From NCBI RefSeq assembly GCF_910594005.1, contig NC_057815.1, forward strand, positions 63,068,052 to 63,132,051: a DNA stretch of 64,000 bases, read 5' to 3'. The notes beneath the pieces were generated by a model. The model was not told where the DNA came from. It searched no databases and saw only the letters and a list, made by a program, of their open reading frames with translations. Positions 11,135 to 24,012 of the stretch are shown here, piece after piece. The translations under genes were made by a program, and so were the position numbers. Numbering within the stretch: the stretch's first letter is position 1; the number at the start of each line of letters is the position of its first letter. Source of the DNA: Cervus elaphus (taxonomy: Eukaryota > Chordata > Mammalia > Artiodactyla > Cervidae).

Positions 11135-12543
11135 GTGACATTCTTTGCCTTTTTACTACCCATCAAGTTATAGCCTGATCTCTAACCATCACAGTCCCTC
11201 ACCCAGAAAGTCAGAACTCTGGTTTTTGGCAGGAGAGCAAAGAAGTTTCATGTCAACTCCCCATAATCAAATTTCTTGGTAAAATAATTGTCAAAATAGA
11301 GCTACAAATCATCCAAGGTATTTCCTTAAGCCCAGGTCTTTGATCTAGCTTTTTGCAATTAAAAAATAAATTCTCTATACTAAATATCTCTGCTTGACAC
11401 TCAGTTCTTGTGTGTCAAGTACCCACCTTAGGTGTTTTGAGATGTGTCTATCATGTAACTAAAACATTTTTATTTAGAATTTTAAAGGTGGCAGATAAGA
11501 ATAGCTATAAGGATAAAAAAGTTAGGTTGAGATGGATAAAATTTGGTCTATTTATGGCCAATAAACCTCTAACTCTAAACAATTCCCTCACAGATATCCA
11601 AAGACATTGTTTGGTCACTGAGGCAGGAAATTTTCTAAAAAGAAGTAAAAATTATTTCTTGATCAGTGTTGTATCACTTATCATCCCAATTATCTCATCA
11701 GTTTCTACCTCCTCCATTAAATGATTATGGCTATGTCTCAGGAACGGTAAGTTTATGTTTATTTTTCAAGGCAGTACCTGCTTAGGAAAAAAAATGTTTG
11801 TGGTTAGAGAAACCAAGGATAAATGAGAGGAAATAGACAGTCAGGATCTTCTCCCATCTTTGTCCTAATTCTTACCTTCCTTTCCCAATCTTTTACTCAG
11901 CTGTTGAGCCCATTCCAGAGCGTCTATCAGTGGGTAACTCTGTCTGAGTGGAAAATGCAGTTCTCTCTCCTTTCTTTTGCTTTGAACATAGCCTGAGATA
12001 CTGAAGGAATAGATTTCCACACTTTTAGAGGAAAATAGTTGCTTTCTGTACAAGTATCTTGGTTTCAATTAAAAGTGTGAAATGTCTCAAGGAATAAGTT
12101 ATTATTCTTATTTGACTGAAATTTTCTGACCAATTCGAAAGGGACTTGTGACTTAAGTTAAAATATCTTCAAAGGGTAGACACTACATCTTTATTACATC
12201 ATAGTTGGAGCAGAGGAAAAAACTAGGTGAGTTCAGGAGATGAAACTGCAGAAGATGTTACTGATGTCATTGATGCCAGGAATGGTGTTACACATAAAGA
12301 AGAGGAGAACTATGTAAATGAGAGTGTAAATCTACTCTTGTTGAAATGAGGAGAGGCAGCTTGAATGATGTAGGTTATCTCAGTTGCTTGCTACTTCCAC
12401 CTCATTTTGAGCTCAAAATATGGCTCCCCCAAATCAAGGAATCTCTAAATTTATATTTAGTACAAAGAATTTTCAGGTATAAGAACATCCAGATCCAAGT
12501 CATTCTCAGAAACTGACTCCAAACCATGACTTTCCAAATCTTA
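11135..12543. other. Intergenic DNA, no gene recognised
   Basis: The longest open frame is about 100 codons and has no recognisable motif. No ruminant repeat was seen before the SINE at 12558. Confidence 0.4.
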
Positions 12544-12557
12544 CTGGGTTTCAGAGG

Positions 12558-12776
12558 GCTTTCCTGGTGGCTCAGTCCATTAAGAATCCACCTGCAATGC
12601 AGGAGACTCAGGTTCAATCCCTGGTTTGGGAAGATCCCCCGGAGGAGGGCATGGCAACTCACTCCAGTATTCTTGCCTGGAGAATCCCATGGACTGAGAA
12701 GCCCAGCAGGCTACAGTCCATAGGGTCGCAAAGAGTCAGACACGACGGAAGCAACTGAGCACGCATGCACACACAC
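12558..12776 (+). repeat. Bov-tA-type SINE
   Basis: Full-length plus-orientation copy ending in a 'gcacgcatgcacacacac' tail. Imperfect flanking duplication 'ctgggtttcagagg' / 'ctggttttcagaag'. Confidence 0.92.
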
Positions 12777-13117
12777 TGGTTTTCAGAAGGATTTTTGAGT
12801 ATAAGTTCAGGTAGAACTTAATTGAATCTGAAATGTCAGATTGTTACCAGCATGTTTGACCACATTGTGCTCATTGTCATTTCAAGATCTTGCAGTTGGG
12901 CTAGGTTATAGGATAAATTCAGGGTATAAGGCTGAGACAAAATAGTAAAGACCCTCAGGTAGTTATTTCTGCAAGAATGTGACTATAGTCCTCTCTACAC
13001 AAGTACAAACCATCAGGGAAAATCAAAGATGGAAAGATTACCTTTAGCATGTCATCTTACTATTTGGTACTTAAAGTAAAATACTTTTTTCTTCTTATTT
13101 GCTTTGAATTGTTTTAG

Positions 13118-13273
13118 AGGCAAGAGCAATGACCTCTGGTTATGACCAAGAGACAGAAAACTTACTGCTTGAAGAAATTTATCAGCACTTCCACTTATCT
13201 GTGAGAAAACATGGCTTCAAGAATGCATTTGTTAAGTACTGTAATGAATGACTTCATTTGAAGCCAAGGAAAG
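13118..13273 (+). other. Orphan exon-like segment with a 40-codon ORF
   Basis: A pyrimidine-rich tract (13085-13115) ends in AG at 13116-13117, and a strong donor, GTGAGT, begins at 13274. This defines a 156-bp exon-like segment. Inside it an ATG at 13129 opens 40 codons, starting MTSGYDQETENLLLEE and ending KYCNE before TGA at 13249. The peptide is charged and helical-looking. I recognise no family. It may be a non-coding 5' exon of an olfactory receptor or of a long upstream globin-locus transcript, a decayed exon, or chance. No partner exon was identified. Confidence 0.3.
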
Positions 13274-16090
13274 GTGAGTGTCAGGGAATTTTCAAGTCTC
13301 ATTTAAGTTTAGTGACCTTACTTACTCCAAGATTTAGGAATGATAAAGTGAAATACAGTTTTGACAGTGTCTTCTCTGTGGAGGAGGAGATCAGAAAGGA
13401 CAAAGGTGATATGAGAGCATGACTTCTATCTGCTAGATTCAGTTATAATTCTGCTTTCTGTCTGCAATAAAAATGTGGAGTTATAGACCACAGCTCTGGG
13501 GGCTTACCTCCTTCTCCAGAGTAGGCTAGGAAAAGATACCCCAGAAGCCTAATTATATGCAGCCAGCGGGACCCTAGGGAGCCTTTTTCTATACAAATAA
13601 CTTTGTCAGTTTACCCTGTGGTCAGAAATGATATTTGCACCAGGTTCTACATCAAGACCCAGCAATCACCTTTCCCCTTAATTTCTGATGCCCTAGGTAA
13701 GGATTTGGTGGTCCTGGGAGAATAGAATGGAGATAATAGACGGAAATGAATTTGGCCGGTTTCCTGGACTACTCTTCCTTCAAGCACATGTTGCAGAAAC
13801 ATATATAGAACACTGAGGAAAGCTATTTGTCTTTATGGATTCTTTCCAGGGTAACAGATTGCAGCATAATGTTTAATTCCCTGGAAAATAATGACTTTTA
13901 TAGTTAAGCAGTGGTTTTTTTTTTTTTTTTTTATTATAGGTGCTTGTATGAATAATCAAGAGATCCAAGTTACTACCCAGGTTTTCTTGTTAGCTTAGGA
14001 CTATTGAGATATTTTCCCTACAATGCTCTATTTATTGGAAGAGGCAGAAAGGGGAAGAGAGATGAATGTTGAGTGAATGGACAGGGTGGGTTCATCATGA
14101 CAAATCATTCTCTATATTACATCTCTTCTTCTTGTTTGTGCTGTTGTCTGTGTTCACTTTTCTTTCTCTCATATATCCCTGTGTTATATTTCTACTCTTG
14201 TCTTTCTCCTTCTCTGTGCCTTTTGCCTTCAGAGATAAGGCTGAGTATCAGTTATAGGACAAAACTGTGTGTGTGTTGTTACCTCAGTGCTTATCCTTAA
14301 GAGTTGCTATTCCACTAAGGCTTAGAAATGATCATTAGATAAGAACTCCATAGGGAGAGACAAAGTCAGGACTGGTCATTCATGTGCAACTTTGGGGAAA
14401 ACTTGGAGTCTGGATGGTCTGATGATGACAAAGTATTCAGGTAGTTGGTGAGTTATTGGTAAATTTTAACAGGACATTTGTTTGGGAAAAAGCAGAGTAT
14501 AAATCAGTCAGTTTATGCATTAGCCAATTATGGTATCAGTCACTATTATTTGGAAGTCACTGTTATTACATAAATCAGTTTAACCATCAGCATACTAGCC
14601 ATTAAGCACATTAGTGTTTTAATAATAATGTAATTAAAAATTCATAAATGATCTGATAGTTAATATGTCAAAATCTGTCATTACTTCCAGTAAAATTGGT
14701 ATGTTTATATAGCAGTCAGTAGGGTAAACAATGTTAGTATGGTATTGGGAATACATCAATGTTTTAATCAGAATAAGCTAATTGGAGCCACTAGGTCTAA
14801 GAGATGGGTAATATAACATAGACGACAACATTTTGTGTTAAGTTTTGTCCTGAGGCTTAAAAAGGCATCTGGGTCTTAACTATAGGGAGAGATAACGATT
14901 GTAATAAATCCAAGAAGAGTATAATGGATTTAAGAAGGAAAAAGCAAGAAAATGATAGGATGGAGAAGACATCTGGTTGAAACATAGGAATATGAGAAAG
15001 AGTTGTATCAGACATCTCTACCAGATGTACACAGACGAGGCCACCCAGAATTACCTGAATCATGCATGTGAGTTAAAAATAAATATGCAATGTTATAAGC
15101 TGTTGATGCCAAAACAGGCCTTTGTCATGTGGCAATTTTGTGGCAGTAGCTAACTGATAACTTACATGAATTCTCTAAATATTAGTTTATTAGTTATGAA
15201 GCCTACTAGACTTCTGGCCTACAGAACTATGATATTATACATGAGTGTTATTTTAGCAGGAAGTTTGTAGTAGTTTGTTATACAGCAATAGAAAACTAAT
15301 GCTATTGGACAATAAATAACTAAAATAACACTGTGTATATCATGATTTTGTAAGTCAGAAGTCTAGTAGGCTTGATTGAGCTCTCTGCTTAGGGTATCCT
15401 AAGGCCAAAATCAATCTGATTGTTGGGCTACACTCTGATATGTAGGGTCTAGAGAAAAATCCACTTCTAAACTCATTGACAATGCTGTAAGTATTCAGTT
15501 TCTTCTGACAATAACTCTGAGGTCTCCACTTTTTTGCAGGCTGTCAGTGAGGACCCTTTTTCTGTTCTTAGAGGATGTTTGAATTCCTTCTTATGTGACC
15601 CTTTGTACCTTTGAACCAATAACTCTCTGTCAATTTCTTCTCAACTTTGAATCACCTTGGGTCCTTATTCCATTACTAATTTGTATAAACACTCTACTTT
15701 TAAAGGTACATATAATTATATTAGGTTTATGTACATAATCTTCTTTTATTAACTCAAAGTTGACTGATCAGGAATCTTAAGTACCTCTATAATCATCAAT
15801 ACCATATTTCATTATAAACACAGTCTAACAACTCAGGGATTAGGATACAGAATCTTGGCAGGTATGTGTGTGTGCAAGGGGGTGAATTTTAGATTTCTGA
15901 CTATTAAAAAGTAGCTAGTGAAAGAGACTTTCTTTTCCAACATGTGTATTGTTTATATAGTACATATAAAATAATATTTATTCTTAGCAAGTATTTGATG
16001 AAATCCCTAAATGAACTCTTAATAGCAGCTGGAGTAGAAACTGACAATGGAGAAACTAGAGTTCTTGGAAAAAACAAAAGTTAGCGCATG
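13274..16090. other. AT-rich intergenic DNA, no gene recognised
   Basis: 2.8 kb with a poly-T tract (13915-13935). The region around 15180-15300 ('cttctggcctacagaactatg', 'gaaaactaatgctattgg') looks like the end of an old interspersed repeat. Open frames are short and none is splice-bounded. Confidence 0.4.
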
Positions 16091-16092
16091 TA

Positions 16093-16325
16093 GAGGGCTT
16101 CCCCAGTGACTCAGCGGTAAAGAATCTGCCTTCAACACAGGAGTCGCAGGAGACATGGGTTCTGTCCCTGGGTCAGGAAGATATACTGGAGTAGAGCATA
16201 ATAGGCTATTCCAGTATTCTTGCCTGGAGAATCCTGTGAACAGAAGAGCCTGACGGGCTACAGTCCCTAGGGTTGCAGAGAGTCAGACATGACTGAAGCA
16301 ACTTACCATGCATGCACAAGCACAC
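16093..16325 (+). repeat. Bov-tA-type SINE
   Basis: Plus-orientation copy starting 'gggcttccccagtgactcag' and ending in a 'catgcatgcacaagcacac' tail. Confidence 0.9.
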
Positions 16326-16443
16326 AGAAGAAACAAAATCTGATTATTGAGATTGAAAAGAAATTCCAATTTAAAAGACAGACAGGGAAAGACATCTACA
16401 CTTATCACTCAGTAAAATTTATTTTGTATTTACTATGATCTAG

Positions 16444-16985
16444 CTTGCCCCTTGGAAGGAAAGTTATGACCAACCTAGACAGCATATTAAAGAGCAGAGA
16501 CATTACTTTGCCAACAAAGGTCCATCTAGTCAAGGCTATGGTTTTTCCAGTAGTCATGTATGGATGTGAGAGTTGGATTATAAAGAAAGCTGAGAGCCGA
16601 AGAATTGATGCTTTTAAACTGTGGTGTTGGAGAAGACTCTTGAGAGTCCCTTGGACTGCGAGGAGATCCAACCAGTCCATCCTAAAGGAGATCAGTCCTG
16701 GGTGTTCATTGGAAGGACTGATGTTGAAGCTGCAACTCCAATACTTTGGCCACCTCATGCGAAGAGCTGACTGATTTGAAAAGACCCCGATGCTGGGAAA
16801 GATTGAGGGCAGGAGGAGAAGGGGACGACAGAGGATGAGATGGTTGGATGGCATCACTGACTCAATGGGCATGAGTTTGTGTAAACTCCGGGAGTTGGTG
16901 ATGGACAGGGAGGCCTGGCATGCTGCAGTCCATCAGGTGGCAAAGAGTCGGACAGGGCTGAGCAACTGAACTGAACTGAACTGAT
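16444..16985 (+). mobile_element. BovB (RTE-type LINE) 3' fragment
   Basis: A 109-codon frame at 16445-16774 matches the C-terminal part of the BovB reverse transcriptase as I know it. Its landmarks are GRKVMTNLDSIL, THLPTKVHLVKAMVFP-type text, MYGCESW, and LKLQLQYFGHLMRR. The element continues to the BovB 3' tail with repeated ctgaa units (16966-16982). It is 5'-truncated and lacks the polymerase core, so it is inactive. BovB is abundant in ruminants and is thought to have entered them horizontally. Confidence 0.9.
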
Positions 16986-18045
16986 TAATAATTATAGAAA
17001 AAGTAGGACTTTGTCAGTCTGTGCTAAAAGATTAGAGAATACAACAGAAAAACACCTGAAGTTGTTAACACTAAAAAAATAAGCTCATAGAAGACATAGG
17101 TCTTTGCTTTCCTATCTGGGGAGAACAAGATAGATTAGGATTACTGAACAATTTTTTACTGGAGTTTGCTCACAAAAAAATACGAGCCAGTTGTAAATCA
17201 AAATATTGAAAATAATACATAAATTATGATAAGAAATGGTGGTTTAGAAATGGAAAATCAGGTACCAGACACAGATACAAAGTTGAATAAAGAACAACTG
17301 GATTCCTCTAGTCAAAAAGCAATGCTACATTGGAAAATAAAGGTTTTTTTTGTTTTGTTTTGTTTTTTGGCAAGGGCTTAAGTAATTTACCACAGGGCTG
17401 GGGCATAGCCTACAGATGCTTGGTCACAGGTTTCTGAAGAAGACTATATGGAACTGAAAGCATTCGTACATAATTCCTTATTTCAAATGTACCTGGAGAT
17501 TAGCCATCTTAATTTGATTCTGAAAACAAGCCCAACAAATTATCTCTAAATAAGAAGCTTTACATCAATGTGTGCATTTGCATGTGTGTGTTGGAGGAGG
17601 TGGTGAACATGCTAGTGCACACATGTATAAAAATAAAAAAAAAGTTGTGATTATTATTCTCTATAATTTCTAACTTTAAAATCTTTTCTTTTTCTCATAA
17701 TAAAGTTAAATTAGTATTTTAAGTTTACTTTTAAATCAGCATGTCTTGATGTCCATTTAAATATCCTCTAGCCTGAGTTAGGAGACTCTCTGGGATCATG
17801 ATTTGCATATTATATTTTCCAAGTAAAACCATAAGTCATTTTCAAGTAGGGAATTTAAAGAGCTTCTGTACATTTCCAATGCATTCACCCTAGGGCACTC
17901 AAGTCCTACACAAACATATACCTGAAACACTTCCCACTTTGAGCATTCTGGTGCCCAATCTAAATCCTTGAAGGAGAAAAATAAGGCATGCTTCTGTGAA
18001 GAAGTAACTTTTTTGCTCAATGATTTACATAAACTTATCCCTTGT
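16986..18045. other. Intergenic DNA, no gene recognised
   Basis: AT-rich DNA with a (TTTTG)n tract at 17344-17368. No coding or RNA feature was recognised. Confidence 0.4.
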
Positions 18046-18262
18046 TCTGGGTTTCCCAGGTGGCAGTAATAAAGAACCCGCCTGCCAATACAGGAGACAT
18101 GTAAGTGATAAAGGTCTGTCCCTGGGTCTGGAAGATCCCCTGGAGGAGGAAATGGCAACCCACTCCAGTATTCTTGCCTGGAGAATCCCATGGACAGAGG
18201 AGCCTGGCAGACTACAGTCCATAGGGTCTCAAAGAGTTGAGCACTGAAGCAACTTAGCAGGA
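18046..18262 (+). repeat. Bov-tA-type SINE
   Basis: Plus-orientation copy from 'tgggtttcccaggtggcag' to 'gaagcaacttagcagg'. Confidence 0.9.
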
Positions 18263-18941
18263 ATGTCCCTTGTCTTAATGAGAGGAGAGAAATGTCAAGT
18301 CCATATAGAGAAAAAAATATAATCATTTCAGAACTAAAAACATAAGGCATCTACACTTTGTAGGTACATCTCCAGGATGAAAAATTAGAACTGATAATTT
18401 CTCTGCAACAAATATGTGCTTTCCCTTCTATGTACAATGTTCTATATTGGGAAGACATAACAACATGGTTACAAATGGAATCTAATCTGGAATGCTTAAA
18501 AAACTGGGGTTAGGAGGAGTTTTCTGTATGACTGTGTGCTAAATTATTTTCATCTTAATTTACTTGTGAAACTGGATTTTTCTGTCATAAGATTCATAAC
18601 AGGAAAATATACCCTAGAGTAAATGTTTAAGTCATTGATGCTGAATATATACCAAAATCTTAAAATCTGGTTATTTCCCAAAGTCTTCCTCTGTCCCTCA
18701 TAATGTGTGCCCACAAGGCCTATAGTATATATATCTAAAGAAATATACACATCTTTAACAGAAAATGACACCCCAAATCATTCCTATTTGATTTGCTAAC
18801 CTTGGTGCAGAGGTTATTTTGCTGAGGAAAGACAAGCTTTGCAAGTCATGTTTGCAGAATAGAAGCTGTGGGGAATCTATGGTTTCTGTGTGATCACCAA
18901 TGACTGATATCCCACTTTCATAGTTAAATTTTAGGGATGGG

Positions 18942-19064
18942 ATGACTTCCCTGGTGGCTCAGATGGTTAAGCGTCTGCCTACAATGAGGGAGACGCGGGT
19001 TCGATCCCTGGGTAGGGAAGATCTCCTGGAGAAGGGAATGGCAACTCACTCCAGTATTCTTGCC
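18942..19064 (+). repeat. 3'-truncated Bov-tA-type SINE
   Basis: It runs from the head ('gacttccctggtggctcag') to 'ccagtattcttgcc', where it is replaced by an (AC)n run at 19064-19080. Confidence 0.88.
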
Positions 19065-19112
19065 ACACACACACACACACCCCGCCCCGCAAAAAAAGGG
19101 ACTCAAAGAAAT

Positions 19113-19331
19113 GGGCTTCCCTGGTAGTTCAGATGGTAAAGCATCTGTCTATAATGCGGGAGACGGGAGTTCAATCCCTGGGTCGGGAAGACCCTCTGGA
19201 GAAGGAAATGGCAACCCACTCCAGTATTCTTGCCCGGAAAATCCCATGGACTGCGGATCCTGGTAGGCTACAGTCCATGGGGTCTCAAAGAGTCAGACAC
19301 GACTGAGCAACTTCACTTTCTTTCACTTTCA
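19113..19331 (+). repeat. Full-length Bov-tA-type SINE with CTTTCA tail
   Basis: Clean plus-orientation copy ending 'cttcactttctttcactttca'. It lies in the same orientation as the truncated copy about 50 bp upstream; the (AC)n run and an A-run separate them. Confidence 0.93.
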
Positions 19332-19747
19332 AGGATGGGTTGCCTCTTTTACAGTGCTAAATTTGATGGCAGAAACCCCAGTTAATCTGGCCAAGGCCTT
19401 TCAAGTTATAAATCTTGCTAGTTCTTTCATACTTAGTGAGAAAGACCCCAGCTACCTGGCATGGATCTTCATTTCACAGTTTACTTAATTACCTGCCACA
19501 TATATGTGAGAGGATTGGGAGATTCAAATTTTAGTGGACCAGCATTTTTGGCATGCTCATTTGGGCACATAGAGGGTTTGGACATGAAGTGACAATATTC
19601 AAGTGTTCCTGAAGAGATGCAAGATGGCTGCTTACTGTTGGATAAGCAGGGTTGTTTTCCACATAGAGGGAGAAGACTGTAGGCAACTGGTAGATTTATT
19701 GGTGGAGCTGTTCCCAAGCTTTGGTTAAGAAATTGAGTGCTCTCTCA

Positions 19748-20580
19748 GTCTGAATGGCCATCATCAAAGTCTACAAACAATACATGCTGCACAGGGTGTG
19801 GAGAAAAGGGAACCCTCTAGGATTGTTGGTGGGAATGTAAGTTGATACAGACACTATGGAAGACAGTACTGAGATTCCTTAAAAAACTAGGAATAAAGCC
19901 ACCATATGGCCCAGCAATCCTACTCCTAGGCATACATCCTGAGGAAACCAAAATTGAAAAAGACACATGTACCCCAATGTTCATTGCAGCACTATTTACA
20001 ATAGATAAAACATGTAAGCAACCTAGATGCACATCGACAGATGAATGGATAAAGAACCTGTGGTACATATATACGATGGAATATTACTCGGCCATAGAAA
20101 GGAACACATTGTGTCAGTTCTAATGAGGTGGATGAACCTGGAGCCTATTATACAGAGTGAAGCAAGTCAGAAAGAGAAAGATAAACATTGTATACTAATG
20201 CATATATATGGAATCTAGAAAGATGGTATCAATGAATTTATTTTCAGGGTAGCAATGGAGAAACAGACATGGAGAACAGACTTATGGACACTTGGAAGAG
20301 GGAGGAAGGCAAAGGTGAGATGTATGGAAAGAGTAACATGGAAACTTACACTACCATATGTAAAACAGATAGCCAATGGGAATTTGCTGTGTGGCTCAGG
20401 AAACTCAAACAGGGGCTCTGTATCAGCCTAGAGGGGTGGGACGGGGAGGGGATGGGAAGGAGGCTCAAGAGGGAAGGGACATATTTATACCTATGGCTGA
20501 TTCATGTTGATGTTCAACAGAAAATAAAAGTCTGTAAAGCAATTATCCTTCAATTAAAAAATAAATAAATTAAAAAAAAA
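19748..20580 (+). mobile_element. 5'-truncated ruminant L1
   Basis: Plus-strand L1 3' portion. The ORF2 C-terminus can be read in pieces (19842-20123: PYGPAILLLGIHPEET, FIAALFTIDKT, EWIKNLWYIYTMEYYSAIER). The 3' UTR follows, with the ruminant-L1 G-rich block 'ggggtgggacggggaggg' near 20434 and an A-rich tail at 20556-20580. Frame is broken; not mobile. Confidence 0.88.
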
Positions 20581-20638
20581 GAAGATCAGTGTTCTGCTCC
20601 AGGTGCCTTCATGTGTGTGTGTGTGTTTTAACTTTTAT

Positions 20639-20936
20639 GTATTTATTTATTTATTTTTGACCGTGTTGGGTCGCCATTGCTGCACTGGCTTCGCTCTAGC
20701 TGTGGCAAGCAGAGGCTACTTTTCGTAGCGGCTTCTCCTGTTGCCGAGCACAGGCTCTAGGCTGTGAGGGGTTCAGTAGCTGTGGCTCCCAGGCTCTAGA
20801 GAACAGGCTTAGTAGTTGTGGTACACAGGCTGGGTTGCTCTGTGGCATGTGGGATCTTCCTGGATCAGGGATCTAACTCGTGTCTTCTGCATTGGCAGGC
20901 AGATTCTTTTCCACTGAGCCACCAGGGATGCCCTGC
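20639..20936 (-). repeat. CHR-type cetartiodactyl tRNA-derived SINE
   Basis: Reverse orientation. It starts in the (ATTT)n tail, then shows 'gggtcgccattgctgcactgg', repeated 'cagtagctgtggctcccagg'-like units and the tRNA-like head ending 'gagccaccagggatgccc'. About 300 bp, so near full length. This family is older than Bov-tA. Confidence 0.85.
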
Positions 20937-21379
20937 CTTTATGTTTTTTTTTAATGAAATATTTTTTCAACATGATTTCCAGCTTCTTGAATTCCTATTA
21001 GCTAAAGAATAGATAAATAAATTATATTTTTATAATGAATATTATACTTAAATATGAATTAACTCCCAGCATGGGTGCATCTCAAGCATGATATTGAGCA
21101 AACAATAAAAATCAAACTCGTGTGAGTCTACTTAGATCAAATACAAAAATAAGCAAAATGAGTCTTATATTGCCTTTTAATCACCACCTCCACCCAGAGT
21201 AACTATATCCTAAATTGACCGCTTATAGACAGAATGACTGAAACAGAACATGTTCTCTTTAACATTTTCAACATCTAATGTGTAAAACAATGCTTAGTGG
21301 AAAAGAGTCAATCAACAAATAACTGTTTCTTAATGAATGAAGTAATTATCTCCCAGTGATCTTATGTTTACACATGGAA

Positions 21380-22110
21380 TTATTCATCGGTCAGCTAGGT
21401 CAGAAATACAGCTGTCATCGTTCCCTTAATCTACCATATACAACCAGTTATCAAGTTCTATTCTTTCTAAGTCATAGACTCTCTCTTCCATCAACTTCTG
21501 TCCATCCATACTGATTACTAGTCACATCCCTACCAACATGATTTCTCTTGTAGATTACTCTTTCCTGACATTTCTCTTCCTTTTACCAGCTCTTTTCCAA
21601 TGTACTAGTCATATTGTAGCAAAGTGACATATAGCAATGATCACCTGATCATAAACACAGTCTTGTCATTCATTTAATGCTAGTTGCCATTAGGTGATCA
21701 GATTTATGTGATCAGAACATACTACCACAGATTCATTTTATGTCAAGCTTTCTTTCAGGTTTTGTTCTAATGATATTATAAGTTTTTAATGCATCTAATG
21801 TATAAAATGATTTTTTTTGTTTAAAGTCATCATATTTTCTCTTGTCTTATGACCAGTGTAGATGGTTTTGCTTGACTTGGTTTTGTTTTTCTCTCTGCAT
21901 GAAACCAGTGCCAATTCTAACCCAAACTATCATATTCCTTACTTGTCTTATTATTCAATTATCAGCTTAAATAGTACTTCTTTGAGGAAGTTTTCCAGAT
22001 TCCAGATACATCTTCTGTGCTCCTCTTATAGCACATTAACTTTCATGCAGTGATGATTGTGTTATGAAAATGTATAATAATATTTTCCTCCTAGCTTTCA
22101 TTAGATTTTT
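21380..22110 (+). repeat. L2 LINE 3' part
   Basis: Diverged L2: 'tctttctaagtcatagactc', 'caacttctgtccatccatac', then the diagnostic 'ttatcagcttaaatagtac' and 'tttgaggaagttttccag' near 21960-22000. Confidence 0.45.
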
Positions 22111-23300
22111 AAGTTCTGCTAAAGAAAAGAATAAGTTCATCATCCTGAATTTGGCACAAATGGGCAATAATTTGAGTATTAGCAAAGTAATTTTAAAACA
22201 CAATATGAGATGTCCTTTATGCACGGGGCTATTCACAGATCTGTTGAGGTTTCTGTGAATCAGAACTGATTTCCCCAAAAAAACAGGAAAAACAAAGATG
22301 CAACTAGGATTTACAAGTTCTTGGATTAACAAAGGCACATGTAACTCATGAGGGTAACTACTGTCTCCTTGACCTTTGAGGCAGACACTGGGAAATCATG
22401 CATGGGATTTCCTAAATCCTGATGCTGAAGATCTTGGGGTCCCATCCTCACATTTGTGTGGCAATCCCACACGGGAAAGCCGTGACACCCTTGTACCTGT
22501 ATGGCATTTGAATTTCCACTTTCCTGATACATCCTTGGGGAACTGTAGACTTGTAAACATTGTTTGAGTGGCTCAGCTTCTCCCAGAATAAGAAGGAAGG
22601 AAATGAAAATCAAAGACTCTCCCAAGTGGCTCTAAAAATACAACTCTGGGGAGGTGATTTCTACATACATAAACTCTCTAACCGGGACTCCAACAGTTTT
22701 TGAGATGCAAGTGTCTGGGCCAAGTCCTCAAATAAGACGGAAACAAGTAACCATTCCAGTAACAAGACTGTGTTATTGATGAGTGCTAGGACCAGAAACA
22801 TGAAATGACTCATCTCCCAGCAGATGTTAGATGAAGTCAAGAGAAGATAGAAAGATTTTTCTAGAGGTCTGCAAAGTGGGGCATCCACTACCCTGGCTGA
22901 TCAACACCTATAGCACAGATATTTTTATTAAGACAAAATATGTCAAGGTGAGTTTGAAGTTTCTAATGGGATATCCATGGACATGCTTTAGAAAAACTGA
23001 ATTCCTTTAGTCTAAAGGTGACATGTCTGCTCTTGTCCATTTACTGCATTAACTGTTTATGGCTTTTGTTTAGAATTACATAAACCAAAAACACTCAATT
23101 TCAAAATGAAACAAACATTTTCTAACAAAAACTGTCTCTATCATGATTGTGATAGAGACTTTATGTTTCTATCAAAAGCTTAAACGTATTTTAAGCTTAA
23201 ATGCATTAAAAAGTCAAGCTTAAATGTATTAAAAAATTTACAATCAAGAAAAAAGAAAATCTAATGAAGCAATATTATTGTCCATTTTTGTATATCTATC
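22111..23300. other. Upstream flank of the intact olfactory receptor, no gene recognised
   Basis: Apparently single-copy DNA with short open frames on both strands. A TGACTCA site (22806-22812) with a nearby E-box-like cagatg is present. A non-coding 5' exon of the receptor could lie here, because class I receptors often have one, but none can be fixed from the sequence. Confidence 0.35.
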
Positions 23301-23302
23301 TT

Positions 23303-23424
23303 TCTTTTTCATTTGTTTTGAGGGGCCCACGCTGCATGGCATGTGGGAGTTTAGTTCTTCAATCAGGGATTGAACCGCACCCTCACAACATGGATTCTTA
23401 ACCACTAGACAACCAGGGAAGTAC
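23303..23424 (-). repeat. Fragment of a tRNA-derived SINE
   Basis: Reverse orientation. 'gctgcatggcatgtgggag', 'caatcagggattgaaccg' and 'ccactagacaaccagggaag' mark the head of an older CHR-like SINE. Confidence 0.7.
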
Positions 23425-23630
23425 TCTATCTTCTTTTCTGTTACTATTATTCCTTCAAACATTTTCCAGCATATACATAAGAGTGGAGCCTCATGTTTTT
23501 GTTTGTTTGTTTGTTTGTTTCAATTATGAACATTTTAGCCATTAACCTAATATTATACATAACTTAGGAAAAGACCATTATTCCTCTTCCTTAGTACAGT
23601 CTATGCACCTCTATTATTCTTCTAAAAGAA

Positions 23631-23837
23631 GAAGTGAAGTCGCTCAGTCGTGTCCGACTCTTTGTGACCCCATGGACTGTAGCCTGCCAGGCTCCTCCAT
23701 CCATGGAATTTTCTAGGCAAGAGTACTAGAGTGGGTTGCCATTTCCTTCTCCAGGGGATCTTCCCAACCCAGGGATCGAACCCAGGTCTCCCACACTGCG
23801 GGCAAACACTTTACTGTCTGAGCCACCAGGGAACCCC
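23631..23837 (-). repeat. Young Bov-tA-type SINE just upstream of the OR gene
   Basis: Near-consensus reverse-orientation copy. Exact 12-bp target duplications (cttctaaaagaa) lie at 23619-23630 and 23838-23849. The perfect duplication and low divergence suggest a recent insertion. It ends only 175 bp before the receptor start codon. Confidence 0.95.
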
Positions 23838-24012
23838 CTTCTAAAAGAAAACAGTTGCAAAACCACACATATACAAATTAATTCTCTTAACTACAAAGGG
23901 TATAATTGAAATTTTCTGTGATATATTCCCACAAGGAGATATTGCAAATTGAAAACTTTGGGTTTCTGCATAAAAGGTTTCCAGACTGCTGCTCTCCACC
24001 TGTGGATATGTT

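Noticed and set aside
17796..18350. A 184-codon minus-strand open frame
   Set aside because: About 70 codons of it are translated Bov-tA SINE (18046-18262). The rest has no motif.
22806..22812. Isolated TGACTCA as a further LCR element
   Set aside because: A single heptamer without GATA or CACCC sites, 40 kb from epsilon and beyond the HS5 border. Expected by chance at this window size.
22661..22888. A hydrophobic 75-codon minus-strand frame upstream of the intact receptor
   Set aside because: It looks membrane-like by composition only. No family match, no splice signals and no conserved start context.
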